Of a stretch of 64,000 nucleotides of DNA, positions 1-8,948 are shown piece by piece (positions within the stretch are counted from its first letter, which is position 1; every line of letters starts with the position of its first letter). The notes under the pieces were generated by a model. The model saw nothing but the letters and a program-made list of their open reading frames with translations, ran no database searches and was not told the DNA's origin. A program made the position numbers and the translations under genes. The DNA is taken from the NCBI GenBank assembly GCA_044598425.1, contig CP172536.1:1798001-1862000 (forward strand). The letters run 5' to 3'. This DNA comes from JAEVLT01 sp044598425. GTDB taxonomy: Bacteria; Bacillota; Bacilli; Bacillales; Cytobacillaceae.

Positions 1-1
1 A

Positions 2-325
2 GTAAAAGCAAAAGCACTGGTTACACCGGGCATTAAACCAGGTGTCGTTGGAGCCAATTTCAGTTTTGGCCACCAGGCGTATGGGTCCGAAAGTGTCAAA
101 ATTAACAGCAAAACGATCGAACCGCCGAAGAAATACAGTCATCTTCCATTCGACACCAATACACCGCTTCATGAAGAAACAGGCTATGCCGGGGGCCGAG
201 GTAAAGGGTTCTCCGTAAACGCATTGACTGAAAAGGACAGCAGCTATTTTGAAGGATTCCTTGCCGATCTTCTCGTTGGCGGACCGGCACAGCAAGATGT
301 ATTTGTGGACATCAAGAAAGCATAG
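2..325 (+). CDS. Molybdopterin oxidoreductase catalytic subunit, C-terminal end (partial)
   Basis: The last 107 residues of a protein that begins outside the window. The frame is open from base 2 to a TAG at 323. The text has the features of the molybdopterin-dinucleotide-binding C-terminal domain of DMSO-reductase-family enzymes: a PGI-PGVV stretch followed by FSFGHQAYG, then a GGRGKGFSVNAL segment. The next gene, 16 bases downstream, is a TorD-type chaperone, which serves this enzyme class, so the two probably form one operon. The substrate (thiosulfate, polysulfide, tetrathionate, formate or other) cannot be read from this end. The pterin fold is inferred from family resemblance only. Confidence 0.8.
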   Translation, partial: VKAKALVTPGIKPGVVGANFSFGHQAYGSESVKINSKTIEPPKKYSHLPFDTNTPLHEETGYAGGRGKGFSVNALTEKDSSYFEGFLADLLVGGPAQQDVFVDIKKA

Positions 326-341
326 GAAGGAGTGAACGAAA

Positions 342-932
342 GTGAACGATTTGCTCGAAGTAAAGAATGGGTTACTAACCTTAACAAATATTTTATCAAC
401 TGTATGGCTTGGAGATTGGGATCAGTATGAAAAAGTTCTCTCTGAATTGCCGGATGAATTAAAAAAACAGCTGCCCTTCCATTCCTATTATAAGCGGGAA
501 GAAGTTGACCTATGGTATCAAAATCATTTCGATATTCCTGGTGATCACTTTGTTTCTCCTTATTTTTCAACCTATTCTGCTCAAGAGAAAGGGAACAGCG
601 AAGAAACCAACAAAGAATTGCTTTGTTTGATCGGCACTTATGAAAAAGTAGGTTTCTATTATCCGTTGGAAAAGAAATTGTATCCCGATCACATTGCGAG
701 TTTAAGCGTCTTTCTTGGCTCCATCATCCGAGAGGAAATTCAGGCTGAAAAAAACGAAGATCAAGAGTCCCTGAAACCATTGCAACAGATGCGAATAGAG
801 GTTGTAGAACAATATTTGACACCGCTTCTGAACGGACTTAAAAACGCTGCAGAAACAAAGGTTCATCATGCTTTTTTAAAAGAATTTATTGCCTTTTACT
901 CGGAATTCATCGCCAAAGAGGTCTTGTACTAA
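342..932 (+). CDS. TorD/DmsD-family molybdoenzyme assembly chaperone
   Basis: 196 residues from a GTG preceded by GGAAGGAGTGA. The family is all-helical, binds the twin-arginine signal or apo-form of a molybdopterin oxidoreductase in the cytoplasm, and holds it until cofactor insertion. The sequence fits: helix-rich, about 200 residues, with a central segment of GTYEKVGFYYPLEKKLYPDH character, where the family has a Y/F-x-P-D-H-type motif. It follows the catalytic subunit by 16 bases, so it most likely serves that enzyme. A NarJ-like delta chaperone is the alternative. A strong hairpin terminator follows directly. Confidence 0.75.
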   Translation: MNDLLEVKNGLLTLTNILSTVWLGDWDQYEKVLSELPDELKKQLPFHSYYKREEVDLWYQNHFDIPGDHFVSPYFSTYSAQEKGNSEETNKELLCLIGTYEKVGFYYPLEKKLYPDHIASLSVFLGSIIREEIQAEKNEDQESLKPLQQMRIEVVEQYLTPLLNGLKNAAETKVHHAFLKEFIAFYSEFIAKEVLY

Positions 933-942
933 GTAATTAAAC

Positions 943-979
943 AAAATCGGCATATCTCAATGAGGTATGCCGATTTTTT
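943..979 (+). terminator. Rho-independent terminator after the TorD gene
   Basis: 12-bp perfect stem (AAAATCGGCATA at 943-954 with its complement at 966-977) followed by T residues. It lies between two convergent genes and, being A-rich on the left arm, can serve both. Confidence 0.85.
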
Positions 980-999
980 ACCAATAGGAAGCACAAGCC

Positions 1000-1266
1000 T
1001 TAGTGCTGGCGAACGAATACGGCTACACCAAAGACGCTAAATCTTTGCTGGGAAACTAAACGAAAGCCATTTTGCAATAGACAGTCTCTCGCATCAACAT
1101 AGCGCTGGCCGCTTCGTAAAAATCTGCGGCAAGGGTCTGCGCTGCCAATAACGGCTGCGTCAACGATAGTACGGAAAGAACGCGGACGCAGCGGATTCCT
1201 TGACCAGAGGATGGTTACCACATCCGGAGGCCTTGGAATGGATACATGGGAACTGGAACTATACAT
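1000..1266 (-). CDS. Small hypothetical protein, 88 aa
   Basis: An unrecognised protein supported mainly by its start. Reading the minus strand, GGAGGTGATC lies 5-7 bases before the ATG at 1266, a near-perfect Shine-Dalgarno. The product is rich in Arg, Ser and Val, has a serine run after Met-Tyr, a PRPPDVVTILWSRNPLRPRSF core, and no clear membrane span or signal peptide. It ends close to the shared terminator at 943-979, which fits a real convergent transcription unit. The unusual composition leaves room for a chance frame, but the ribosome site argues against it. No function is proposed. Confidence 0.55.
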   Translation of the reverse strand: MYSSSSHVSIPRPPDVVTILWSRNPLRPRSFRTIVDAAVIGSADPCRRFLRSGQRYVDARDCLLQNGFRLVSQQRFSVFGVAVFVRQH

Positions 1267-1633
1267 ATGATCACCTCCATTCTTGTAAAGCTACTATAGT
1301 AAATGCAAACAGTGAAAAGCTTGTCTAATGAAAAAAACTAGAAAGATTTTAATTTTTCTCTCGTTCAGCAAAATGAGTTCACAAAAATTCCAAAAATATA
1401 TTGCAATATACAGAAAATTATGTAAAATAAAAAGTAACCATTCTTCGTCCCTATCTGTCTTACCACAGAAGGAAGGGAAGAATGCTCGTACTCACATTTG
1501 ACTGTTAAGATTCCATTGCTCATCTTTTGCCGGATGCTGTTCATGGTTCAAAAGCCAGTCCTTGCCACTTTTGTGATAGGGCTGGCTTTTTGCGTTGAAA
1601 GGAGAATGTTTGTTTGAAAAGAGAGGTGGAAAC
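1267..1633. other. Intergenic control region between divergent genes
   Basis: AT-rich spacer holding the promoter of the leftward small gene and the leader of the CoA-transferase gene. The last 90 bases contain a hairpin (1550-1590) followed by TTTTT immediately before the coding region, plus a very short frame (ATG at 1605, four codons). No gene of useful size is visible. Confidence 0.5.
1550..1591 (+). promoter_or_regulatory. Terminator-like hairpin in the leader of the CoA-transferase gene
   Basis: AAAAGCCAGTCC (1550-1561) pairs with GGGCTGGCTTTT (1579-1590), with one G-T pair, and is followed by a T run. It stands 43 bases before the gene start and there is no upstream gene on this strand to terminate, so it may act as a leader attenuator. 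That role is inference. Confidence 0.45.
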
Positions 1634-2821
1634 ATGGCCGGGGCACTGGCAAATATAAAAGTCTTGGATTTAACAAGAGTACTGGCGGGACCCTATTGTA
1701 CGATGATCTTGGCCGACCTTGGAGCAGATGTCATAAAAGTGGAAGCCCCTGGGGGAAGTGACGAAACGAGGGGGTGGGGGCCTCCATTTCAAAATAATGT
1801 AAGCGCTTATTTTCTGTGTGCCAATCGAAACAAACGCAGTTTGACCGTTAATTTGAAAACGGAAGAAGGGAGAGAGATTATTCGGACGCTTGCCAAAGAG
1901 GCGGATGTGCTGATTCACAATTTTAAAACAGGGTCGATGGAAAAATGGCTATTAGACTATGAACGCATGAAAGAAATAAATCCACGGCTTGTTTACTGCT
2001 CCATTACGGGGTTTGGAGAAACTGGACCGGATCGGCATTTGCCTGGCTATGATTATATTGTTCAAGGTTTAAGCGGCCTTATGAGCATTACCGGGACTGA
2101 GGAAAGCGGGCCGGTGAAAATCGGGGTTGCCATGGTTGATATTCTTACGGGTCTTTATTCTGCAATTGCGATTGAAGCTGCTTTGCTGGATCGGGAGAAG
2201 TCAAGACTCGGGCAAAAAATCGACATGTCGCTCTTGGATGCAGCGGTCAGCTCACTGGCCAATATCGCGAGCAATTATTTGATCTCGGGAGATGTTCCTC
2301 GAAGGCTTGGCAACGACCATCCCAATATTGTCCCTTATACAACATTTCGGACGCTGGACGGTGAAATGATTATTGCCGTAGGAAATAATCGGCAGTTTAC
2401 AACTCTGTGTGAATTGTTAGAGATACCAGAAATCAGCCATCATGAAAATTTTTGCAGCAATGAAGCAAGAGTAAACAATCGCATGGAGTTAACGTCAATC
2501 ATTGAAAATCAGCTCCGTAAAAAGTCATTGGATGAGTGGCTGGAGCTGTTTTCAAAACATACTATTCCGTGCGCTCCAATCAACACGATGGATCGGGTTT
2601 TTAAAAATCCGCAGGTTGAAGCAAGGGAAATGGTTGTATCCATGAACCATCCACAGGCTGGAGCAATAAAGCTTGTCGGTTCACCTTTCAAACTATCAAG
2701 AACAAAGGTAAGAATGGAGCGCCATCCGCCAATAGCAGGTGAACATACGGAAGAAATTTTACAACAGGCCGGTTATTCATTAGAAAAAATTGCTGAGTTA
2801 AAAAAATTTAAAATGATCTAG
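1634..2821 (+). CDS. CaiB/BaiF family (class III) CoA-transferase
   Basis: 395 residues. I start it at ATG 1634, which has GAGAGGTGG seven bases upstream; the longer frame from TTG 1595 lacks a better site. Class III transferases move CoA between carboxylic acids through an enzyme-bound aspartyl-CoA. The N-terminal KVLDLTRVLAGPYCTMILAD and the later motif VKIGVAMVDILTG are typical, and the candidate catalytic aspartate falls at residue 169, the number also used for Asp169 of formyl-CoA transferase. The next gene, 12 bases downstream, is a glutaryl-CoA-dehydrogenase-like enzyme, so this may activate glutarate or a similar dicarboxylate. The substrate is inferred from context. Confidence 0.88.
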   Translation: MAGALANIKVLDLTRVLAGPYCTMILADLGADVIKVEAPGGSDETRGWGPPFQNNVSAYFLCANRNKRSLTVNLKTEEGREIIRTLAKEADVLIHNFKTGSMEKWLLDYERMKEINPRLVYCSITGFGETGPDRHLPGYDYIVQGLSGLMSITGTEESGPVKIGVAMVDILTGLYSAIAIEAALLDREKSRLGQKIDMSLLDAAVSSLANIASNYLISGDVPRRLGNDHPNIVPYTTFRTLDGEMIIAVGNNRQFTTLCELLEIPEISHHENFCSNEARVNNRMELTSIIENQLRKKSLDEWLELFSKHTIPCAPINTMDRVFKNPQVEAREMVVSMNHPQAGAIKLVGSPFKLSRTKVRMERHPPIAGEHTEEILQQAGYSLEKIAELKKFKMI

Positions 2822-2833
2822 GAGGTTTGGCAA

Positions 2834-4051
2834 ATGAATTTTGAATTTACGGAAGAACAAGTGATGCTTAGAAAAATGGTAAGAAGTTTTGTAGATAAAG
2901 AGATTATGCCTTATATGCGAGAATGGGATGAGCGGGGATCATTTGATCTGAAAATTTATAAACGGCTTGCGGAATTAAATTTAATGGGAGTTTGTATCCC
3001 TGAACAATATGGCGGAAGCGGCATGGACTACAATTCGCTGGCTATCGTGTGTGAAGAGTTAGAAAGAGGCGATACAGCGTTTCGGACAGCTGTCTCTGTT
3101 CATACCGGCTTAAACAGTATGACGCTTTTACAATGGGGTACAGAAGAACAAAAGCAAAAGTATCTCGTTCCGCAGGCAAAGGGAGACAAGATTGGCGCCT
3201 TTGGCCTGACAGAACCAGGCGCCGGATCTGATGTTGCATCGCTTGCAACAACAGCTGTCAAAGATGGCGATGATTACATTTTAAATGGCTCAAAAACGTG
3301 GATATCCTTGTGTGATGTCGCAGATCACTTTATTGTTTTTGCATACACCGACAAAGAAAAGCGCCATCATGGAATATCGGCATTTATTGTTGAGCGCACG
3401 ATGCCAGGCTTTTCTTCTAAAGCCATTAAAGGAAAGCTGGGGATCCGTTCTGGAAATACTGGTGAATTGTTCTTCGACCAAGTCCGTGTGCCAAAAGAGA
3501 ACTTACTTGGCAAAGAGGGGGAAGGCTTTAAGATTGCGATGAGCGCGCTTGATAACGGCCGGTTTACGGTTGCCGCCGGTGCTGTTGGCTTAATAATGGC
3601 TAGTCTCGAAGCGAGTTTGAAATATTGCCAGGAGCGGAAAACATTTGGCAAAGAAATCGGCAGTCACCAGCTTGTTCAGCAGATGATTGCCAATATGGAA
3701 GCCGGTCTGCAAATGAGCCGTTTGCTCGTTTATCGCGCCGGCGAACTGAAAAATCAGGGCAAACGAAATACCCGTGAAACTTCCTTGGCAAAGTGGCAAG
3801 CTTGTGATTTTGCCAACAAAGCTGCCGATGACGCGGTGCAAATTCACGGAGCTTACGGCTATTCAAGTGAGTACCCGGTTGAGCGCTATTTGCGCAACTC
3901 GAAAGCCCCGGTTATTTATGAAGGAACAAGAGAAATCCATACCATTATGCAAGCAGAGTATGTTCTTGGATACCGCGAGGATAAACCGCTGAACCAGACA
4001 TTACCGGCATGGCCGTTTGAAAGCAAAAAAGAAACTGTGAAGAATGGATAA
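2834..4051 (+). CDS. Acyl-CoA dehydrogenase, glutaryl-CoA dehydrogenase-like
   Basis: 405 residues, flavin-dependent acyl-CoA dehydrogenase fold: N-terminal helical domain, FGLTEPGAGSD in the middle beta domain, C-terminal helices. The catalytic Glu is in YEGTREIH (about residue 363). The segment DTAFRTAVSVH puts an Arg at residue 84 in the place where glutaryl-CoA dehydrogenases have the Arg that binds the distal carboxylate (GYRSAMSV in the human enzyme). Together with the adjacent CoA-transferase this points to oxidation of glutaryl-CoA or another dicarboxylyl-CoA. A general acyl-CoA dehydrogenase remains possible. An inverted repeat with T residues follows the stop. Confidence 0.85.
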   Translation: MNFEFTEEQVMLRKMVRSFVDKEIMPYMREWDERGSFDLKIYKRLAELNLMGVCIPEQYGGSGMDYNSLAIVCEELERGDTAFRTAVSVHTGLNSMTLLQWGTEEQKQKYLVPQAKGDKIGAFGLTEPGAGSDVASLATTAVKDGDDYILNGSKTWISLCDVADHFIVFAYTDKEKRHHGISAFIVERTMPGFSSKAIKGKLGIRSGNTGELFFDQVRVPKENLLGKEGEGFKIAMSALDNGRFTVAAGAVGLIMASLEASLKYCQERKTFGKEIGSHQLVQQMIANMEAGLQMSRLLVYRAGELKNQGKRNTRETSLAKWQACDFANKAADDAVQIHGAYGYSSEYPVERYLRNSKAPVIYEGTREIHTIMQAEYVLGYREDKPLNQTLPAWPFESKKETVKNG

Positions 4052-4100
4052 GTGATGCCGGGGAATCAGGTCCAATCGTTTACTTTGAAACTCAATGTAT

Positions 4101-4131
4101 AGGGAAGCTCAAAAAATTTGAGCTTCCTTTG
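4101..4131 (+). terminator. Terminator of the CoA-transferase / dehydrogenase operon
   Basis: GGAAGCTCAAA (4103-4113) and TTTGAGCTTCC (4117-4127) form an 11-bp perfect stem with a 3-base loop, followed by TTTGT. Confidence 0.8.
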
Positions 4132-4222
4132 TAATATTGTGGGTATTCTAGCATTTATTTTATGTATAGGCTATGTGTTACTGTAGTGGACAATCGCTAA
4201 AGGAGTGACATTATCATCCTGT

Positions 4223-4534
4223 TTACAGTTCATTTTTTGTCTCGTATTGTTTATACAAATCTTTAAGGGCGGCAATAAGCGCATTATTGGCTTTGCCGAG
4301 GTAGCCGATTTTTAATTGTTCAAGCGGTTTTTCAATTCCATCCCTTAGGCTATGCCCTTTCAAAAGCCGGGAAATAAATTCTCGGCCATGTTCAGTCGCA
4401 AGCGTACAAGAGGCATCAACGATTACTCCATATTTTCGATCAATTTCCGCAGTGATTGTTAAAGTATCAAAAATACTTTTGGCAGCCATTCCAGAAGGCA
4501 GTTTTGCATGCCCCGCAATAAAAATCGTATTCAT
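4223..4534 (-). CDS. DUF3870-type conserved protein
   Basis: 103 residues from the ATG at 4534, chosen because GAGGAG lies seven bases upstream; ATGs at 4540 and 4549 overlap that site. The sequence opens with NTIFIAGHAKLPSGMAA and has KYGVIVDASCTLATEHGREF, features I associate with the DUF3870 family, whose function is unknown to me. It points against its neighbours and stands alone between two acyl-CoA gene blocks. In other genomes the family is often near acyl-CoA or amino acid catabolism genes, but I cannot verify this here. Confidence 0.65.
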   Translation of the reverse strand: MNTIFIAGHAKLPSGMAAKSIFDTLTITAEIDRKYGVIVDASCTLATEHGREFISRLLKGHSLRDGIEKPLEQLKIGYLGKANNALIAALKDLYKQYETKNEL

Positions 4535-4771
4535 CTTCATTCTCCTCATTTTCTAATGATAAAATGTCAGAATTACTAACGGAATTTTATGAATAATTTT
4601 ATTAAACCATATATTGCCTTGAAAAGAACAGTAAAAATTTTTGCCTAAAACCGCAAATAATTTTCTGAAAAATTAATATTTATAATTATAGTATAAATAG
4701 TTAAATTGCGGCGATTGATCCGAGCTTGGAACTTGAACTGACTTGAAGTGAAAAGAAAGGATGGTTGGTGA

Positions 4772-5914
4772 ATGAATTTTGAACTAACGGAAGAACAAGG
4801 GATGATTCGTAAGTTGGTTCATGAATTTGCAGAAGGAGAAGTAGCTCCGGGTGCGGACGAACGTGACCGGAAGCAGGAATTTCCGAAAGAAGTGTTCGAA
4901 AAGCTTGCAAAGTTAGGGTTATTGGGACTCCCTTTTCCTGAGCAATATGGCGGCGGCGGCGGAGATACCATCAGCTTTGCAATCGCTGTCGAAGAGTTAA
5001 GCCGGGTATGCGGTTCAACCGGAATTACCTATTCTGCCCATATTTCTTTAGGCGGAGCACCGATTCATTTATTTGGCACCGATGAGCAGAAGGGAAAATA
5101 TTTAACGCCATTATGCACAGGGGAATATTTGGGTGCTTTTGGGTTGACTGAACCCAATGCCGGTTCTGACGCTGGCGGTACTGAAACAACGGCTATTCTG
5201 ATGGAGGATCAATGGGTCATTTCCGGATCAAAATGTTTTATCACCAATGCCACCTATGCAAAAAATCTTGCCTTAACCGCTGTTACGGATCCAACAAAAG
5301 GAACGAACGGGATTAGCGCGTTCATTGTGCCAACAGACGCACCGGGGTTTACCGTCTTAGCAAACTATGAAAAATTGGGGCTGCATGCATCAAATACAAC
5401 TGAATTAATCATGGAAAATGTAAGCATTCCAGAAGAGAATCTTCTCGGAAAAGAAGGGCATGGCTTTAAACAGTTTCTGGCCACTCTTGATGGCGGCAGA
5501 ATTGGGATTGGCGCGATGGCTGTTGGAATTGCCCAGGGAGCGTACGAAAAGTCCCTTCAATATGCGAAAGAACGAAAACAATTTGGCAGAAGGATTTCTT
5601 CTTTTCAAGCGATTCAATTCAAGCTTGCCGATATGGCGATGCAGATCGAATTGGCGCGGACGATGGTGTATAAAGCAGCATGGTTAAAGGACCAAGGGAA
5701 GAAATTTAAGAAGGCGGCAGCTATGGCAAAACTTTTTGCCTCCGAAATGTGCATGAGGGTTTGTGACCAAGCGATCCAGATTCATGGCGGCTATGGCTAT
5801 ATGAAAGAGTATCAGGTCGAGCGCTTTTTCCGTGATGCAAAGCTGCTTGAAATTGGTGAAGGCACCTCGGAAATTCAACGAATGGTCATCGCAAGGGAAA
5901 TAGGCTGCTCATAA
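4772..5914 (+). CDS. Acyl-CoA dehydrogenase (YngJ-like, short-chain type)
   Basis: 380 residues, the usual length for short/branched-chain acyl-CoA dehydrogenases. It removes two hydrogens from an acyl-CoA and passes electrons to ETF. Visible signatures are FGLTEPNAGSDAGG in the flavin domain, ERKQFGRRISSFQAIQF, and the catalytic Glu in GEGTSEIQRM (about residue 363). It leads four same-strand genes whose order (dehydrogenase, AMP-forming ligase, biotin carboxylase, biotin carrier) matches yngJ-yngI-yngH-yngHB of Bacillus subtilis, a leucine/isovalerate degradation type operon. SD GAAAGGATGG precedes the ATG. Confidence 0.85.
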   Translation: MNFELTEEQGMIRKLVHEFAEGEVAPGADERDRKQEFPKEVFEKLAKLGLLGLPFPEQYGGGGGDTISFAIAVEELSRVCGSTGITYSAHISLGGAPIHLFGTDEQKGKYLTPLCTGEYLGAFGLTEPNAGSDAGGTETTAILMEDQWVISGSKCFITNATYAKNLALTAVTDPTKGTNGISAFIVPTDAPGFTVLANYEKLGLHASNTTELIMENVSIPEENLLGKEGHGFKQFLATLDGGRIGIGAMAVGIAQGAYEKSLQYAKERKQFGRRISSFQAIQFKLADMAMQIELARTMVYKAAWLKDQGKKFKKAAAMAKLFASEMCMRVCDQAIQIHGGYGYMKEYQVERFFRDAKLLEIGEGTSEIQRMVIAREIGCS

Positions 5915-5937
5915 AAAATAAAGGTGGGGAGATTTGC

Positions 5938-7608
5938 ATGGCGAAAGTTGTTTCCATAACGATTGGCAAATTGCTCGAACAAGTTGCCAATGAGCGGCCA
6001 GCAAATGAAGCGGTCGTTTATCCTGATCGAAACCTGCGCTACACATACAAACAATTTGATGAGGAGTGCAGGAAAGCGGCCAAAGGTTTGATGAAGCTTG
6101 GAATCAAAAAGGACGAACATTTAGCGATTTGGGCAACCAACAGGCCTGAATGGGTTGTCACCCAATTTGCCACAGGCAAGATGGGTGCGGTTCTTGTCAC
6201 AGTCAATACGAATTATCAGGCGGCTGAGCTTGAATACCTCTTAATACAATCCGATACAACAACACTTATTTTGATGGAAGCCTATCGTGATTCTTCCTAT
6301 ATTGACATTCTTTATAAAATTGTACCTGAATTAAAACAATCTCAGCCAGGCTCTCTTCATTCCGAAAAATTACCTCAGCTTAAAAATATTATTGTTTTAG
6401 GAGAAACACGCTATCCAGGAATGTTTCTATGGTCCGATATGATATCCATGGCAGAAGAAGTCAGCGATCAGGAGCTTGATGACAGAATGAATTCGCTGCA
6501 GCCGGATGATGTGATCAATATGCAATATACATCCGGAACAACCGGGTTTCCAAAGGGAGTAATGCTGACGCATATTAACTTGGTCAATAATGCAGCCAAT
6601 ATTGCTCAGTGCATGAAGCTGACACATGAAGACCGGATGTGCATTCCAGTGCCGTTTTTTCACTGTTTTGGCTGCGTATTAGGAACAATGGCATGCGTTG
6701 CCTCAGGAGCGACAATGGTTCCTGTGCAAGAGTTCGATGTTGTTTCGGTGCTCCATGCTGTTCATACGGAAAAATGTACGGCCTTGCATGGCGTTCCGAC
6801 GATGTTTATTTCTGAATTAAACCATCCTGATTTTGAAAAATATAATTTGTCTTCACTTCGAACCGGAATCATGGCGGGATCCACTTGTCCAATTGAAGTA
6901 ATGAAATCAGTTGTAGAAAAAATGGGCGCGAATGAGATTACGATCGTTTACGGACAGACAGAATCTTCACCCGGAATTACGCAGACACGGACAAATGATC
7001 CGATTGAACTTAGGGTAAGTACTGTTGGCCGTGCCCTTCCGAATGTGGAAGTAAAGATTTGCGACCCGATCACCCGAAATGAGGTCCCAAGAGGTGTGCA
7101 AGGTGAACTGTGTACACGCGGATATCATGTCATGAAGGGATATTATAAAAATCCCGAGTCTACATTAGATGCAATCGATTCGGAAGGCTGGCTTCACACA
7201 GGTGATTTAGCTGTCATGGACGAAAATGGATATTGCCAAATTACCGGCCGATTAAAAGATATGATCATTCGCGGAGGTGAGAATATTTATCCCCGAGAAA
7301 TTGAAGAATTTCTCTACACTCACCCGAAAATACAGGATGTTCAAGTAATCGGCGTTCCCGATGAAACATTCGGTGAGGAAGTTATGGCCTGGATCCGCCT
7401 GAAAGAAGGTAAATCATTAACGAGGGCAGAAATAAGAAGCTACTGTGAAGGGAATATTGCCAAATTTAAAATTCCCCGCTATATCGAATTTTGTTCCGAG
7501 TTTCCAATGACAGCTTCAGGAAAAATTCAAAAGTATAAGCTTCGCGAGCATGCCATTTTAGCTTTTAGAACAAAGCAAGGGGGGTTAAAATGTTCAAGAA
7601 AATCCTAA
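5938..7608 (+). CDS. AMP-forming acyl-CoA synthetase (YngI-like)
   Basis: 556 residues of the ANL superfamily: it activates a carboxylic acid as acyl-AMP and then forms acyl-CoA. Motifs in order are the P-loop-like YTSGTTGFPKGV (about residues 197-208), YGQTESSPG, LHTGDLAVMDENGY, then GRLKDMIIRGGENIYPREIE, and the C-terminal lysine in TASGKIQKYKLRE. It starts 23 bases after the dehydrogenase and its 3' end overlaps the biotin carboxylase start by 19 bases, so the genes are likely co-translated. The substrate is probably a short or medium chain acid; this is inferred from the operon. Confidence 0.85.
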   Translation: MAKVVSITIGKLLEQVANERPANEAVVYPDRNLRYTYKQFDEECRKAAKGLMKLGIKKDEHLAIWATNRPEWVVTQFATGKMGAVLVTVNTNYQAAELEYLLIQSDTTTLILMEAYRDSSYIDILYKIVPELKQSQPGSLHSEKLPQLKNIIVLGETRYPGMFLWSDMISMAEEVSDQELDDRMNSLQPDDVINMQYTSGTTGFPKGVMLTHINLVNNAANIAQCMKLTHEDRMCIPVPFFHCFGCVLGTMACVASGATMVPVQEFDVVSVLHAVHTEKCTALHGVPTMFISELNHPDFEKYNLSSLRTGIMAGSTCPIEVMKSVVEKMGANEITIVYGQTESSPGITQTRTNDPIELRVSTVGRALPNVEVKICDPITRNEVPRGVQGELCTRGYHVMKGYYKNPESTLDAIDSEGWLHTGDLAVMDENGYCQITGRLKDMIIRGGENIYPREIEEFLYTHPKIQDVQVIGVPDETFGEEVMAWIRLKEGKSLTRAEIRSYCEGNIAKFKIPRYIEFCSEFPMTASGKIQKYKLREHAILAFRTKQGGLKCSRKS

Positions 7609-8936
7609 TAGCCAATCGGAGTGAGATTGCTGTTCGTGTAATCAGAACTTGTCGATTACTCGGGATCAAAACGATTGCTGTCTATTCAGAGGCGGATCAA
7701 AATGCATTGCACGTACAAAAAGCGGATGAAAGCTATTTGCTTGGCGGCCCAAGAGTAGCCGAAAGTTATTTAAATATTGACAAAATCATTGAGATTGCAA
7801 AATTTTCAAAGGCGGAGGCTATCCATCCAGGTTATGGCCTGCTATCTGAAAATGCTGAATTTGCCCGTCGCTGTGAAGAGGCCGGTCTTGTTTTTATTGG
7901 CCCCTCTCCAGAAGTAATGTCAGCAATGGGAAGTAAAATTGAAGCGCGAAAGCAAATGGAAAAAGCGGGAGTTCCTGTTGTTCCGGGAATTATGCGCCCA
8001 CTTGCCGATGAAGAGGATGCAGCAGCAGCGGCTGAAACGATCGGCTATCCGGTTATGCTGAAAGCTTCATCAGGCGGCGGTGGGATTGGCATGCAGATCG
8101 TTCAAAATGCAGACGAGGTACGGAGGGCTTTTCAAGGAAATAAAAAACGCGCCGCCGATTTTTTTGGCAATGGCGATTTGTTTATTGAAAAGTTAGTAAA
8201 AAATCCCCGTCATATCGAGATTCAGATTTTAGCAGATTCATATGGGAATACTGTCTATTTATGGGAACGTGAATGTTCGATTCAGCGCCGGCATCAAAAA
8301 CTCGTTGAAGAAGCGCCCTCTGCTTTTTTAACCGAAGGAACGCGGCAAAAAATGGGCGAGACCGCCATATTGGCCGCAAAATCAATTGGCTACCAGAATG
8401 CTGGGACAGTGGAATTTTTGGTGGATGAGGAGAAAAACTTTTACTTTTTAGAAATGAACACCCGGCTGCAGGTCGAACATCCTGTTACGGAAGAAATTAC
8501 CGGACTGGATTTGGTGGAGCAGCAGCTGCGGATTGCTGCTGGGGAGCCGCTAGATTTCCGCCAATCCGATATCAAGCGGGAAGGACATGCAATTGAAGTG
8601 CGAATTTACGCTGAAGATCCAAGAACGTTTTTTCCGTCTCCGGGTACCATTAATGAATTGATTTTACCGGAAGGAGAAGGAATCCGCCATGAATTAGGGG
8701 TGTCCAGCCAGTCGGCAGTAACTCCATTTTATGACCCAATGATTGCCAAACTCGTTGTAAAAGGAAGCAATCGAGATGAGGCAATTGAGCGGATGCGGGA
8801 GGCATTGAACCGCTATAAAGTTACTGGGATTAAAACGAATATTCCGTTGCTGCTTCAAGTGATGGGACATGAGACTTTTCGGTCTGGCGACACGACGACG
8901 GATTTTATTGCAAAGTATTTGCAAATGAAAAAATAG
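7590..8936 (+). CDS. Biotin carboxylase subunit of an acyl-CoA carboxylase (YngH-like)
   Basis: 448 residues with the biotin carboxylase layout: N-terminal KILIANRSEIAVRVIRT, ATP-grasp domain with KASSGGGGIGM (about residue 157) and EMNTRLQVEHPVTE (about residue 287), then the C-terminal domain. It carboxylates biotin on the small carrier encoded 12 bases downstream. This is a second biotin carboxylase type distinct in context from accBC. The carboxyltransferase that should complete the enzyme is not in this window, see findings. Start at ATG 7590 with GGGG upstream, inside the end of the ligase gene. Confidence 0.88.
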   Translation: MFKKILIANRSEIAVRVIRTCRLLGIKTIAVYSEADQNALHVQKADESYLLGGPRVAESYLNIDKIIEIAKFSKAEAIHPGYGLLSENAEFARRCEEAGLVFIGPSPEVMSAMGSKIEARKQMEKAGVPVVPGIMRPLADEEDAAAAAETIGYPVMLKASSGGGGIGMQIVQNADEVRRAFQGNKKRAADFFGNGDLFIEKLVKNPRHIEIQILADSYGNTVYLWERECSIQRRHQKLVEEAPSAFLTEGTRQKMGETAILAAKSIGYQNAGTVEFLVDEEKNFYFLEMNTRLQVEHPVTEEITGLDLVEQQLRIAAGEPLDFRQSDIKREGHAIEVRIYAEDPRTFFPSPGTINELILPEGEGIRHELGVSSQSAVTPFYDPMIAKLVVKGSNRDEAIERMREALNRYKVTGIKTNIPLLLQVMGHETFRSGDTTTDFIAKYLQMKK

Positions 8937-8948
8937 GAGGGCGCAGAA

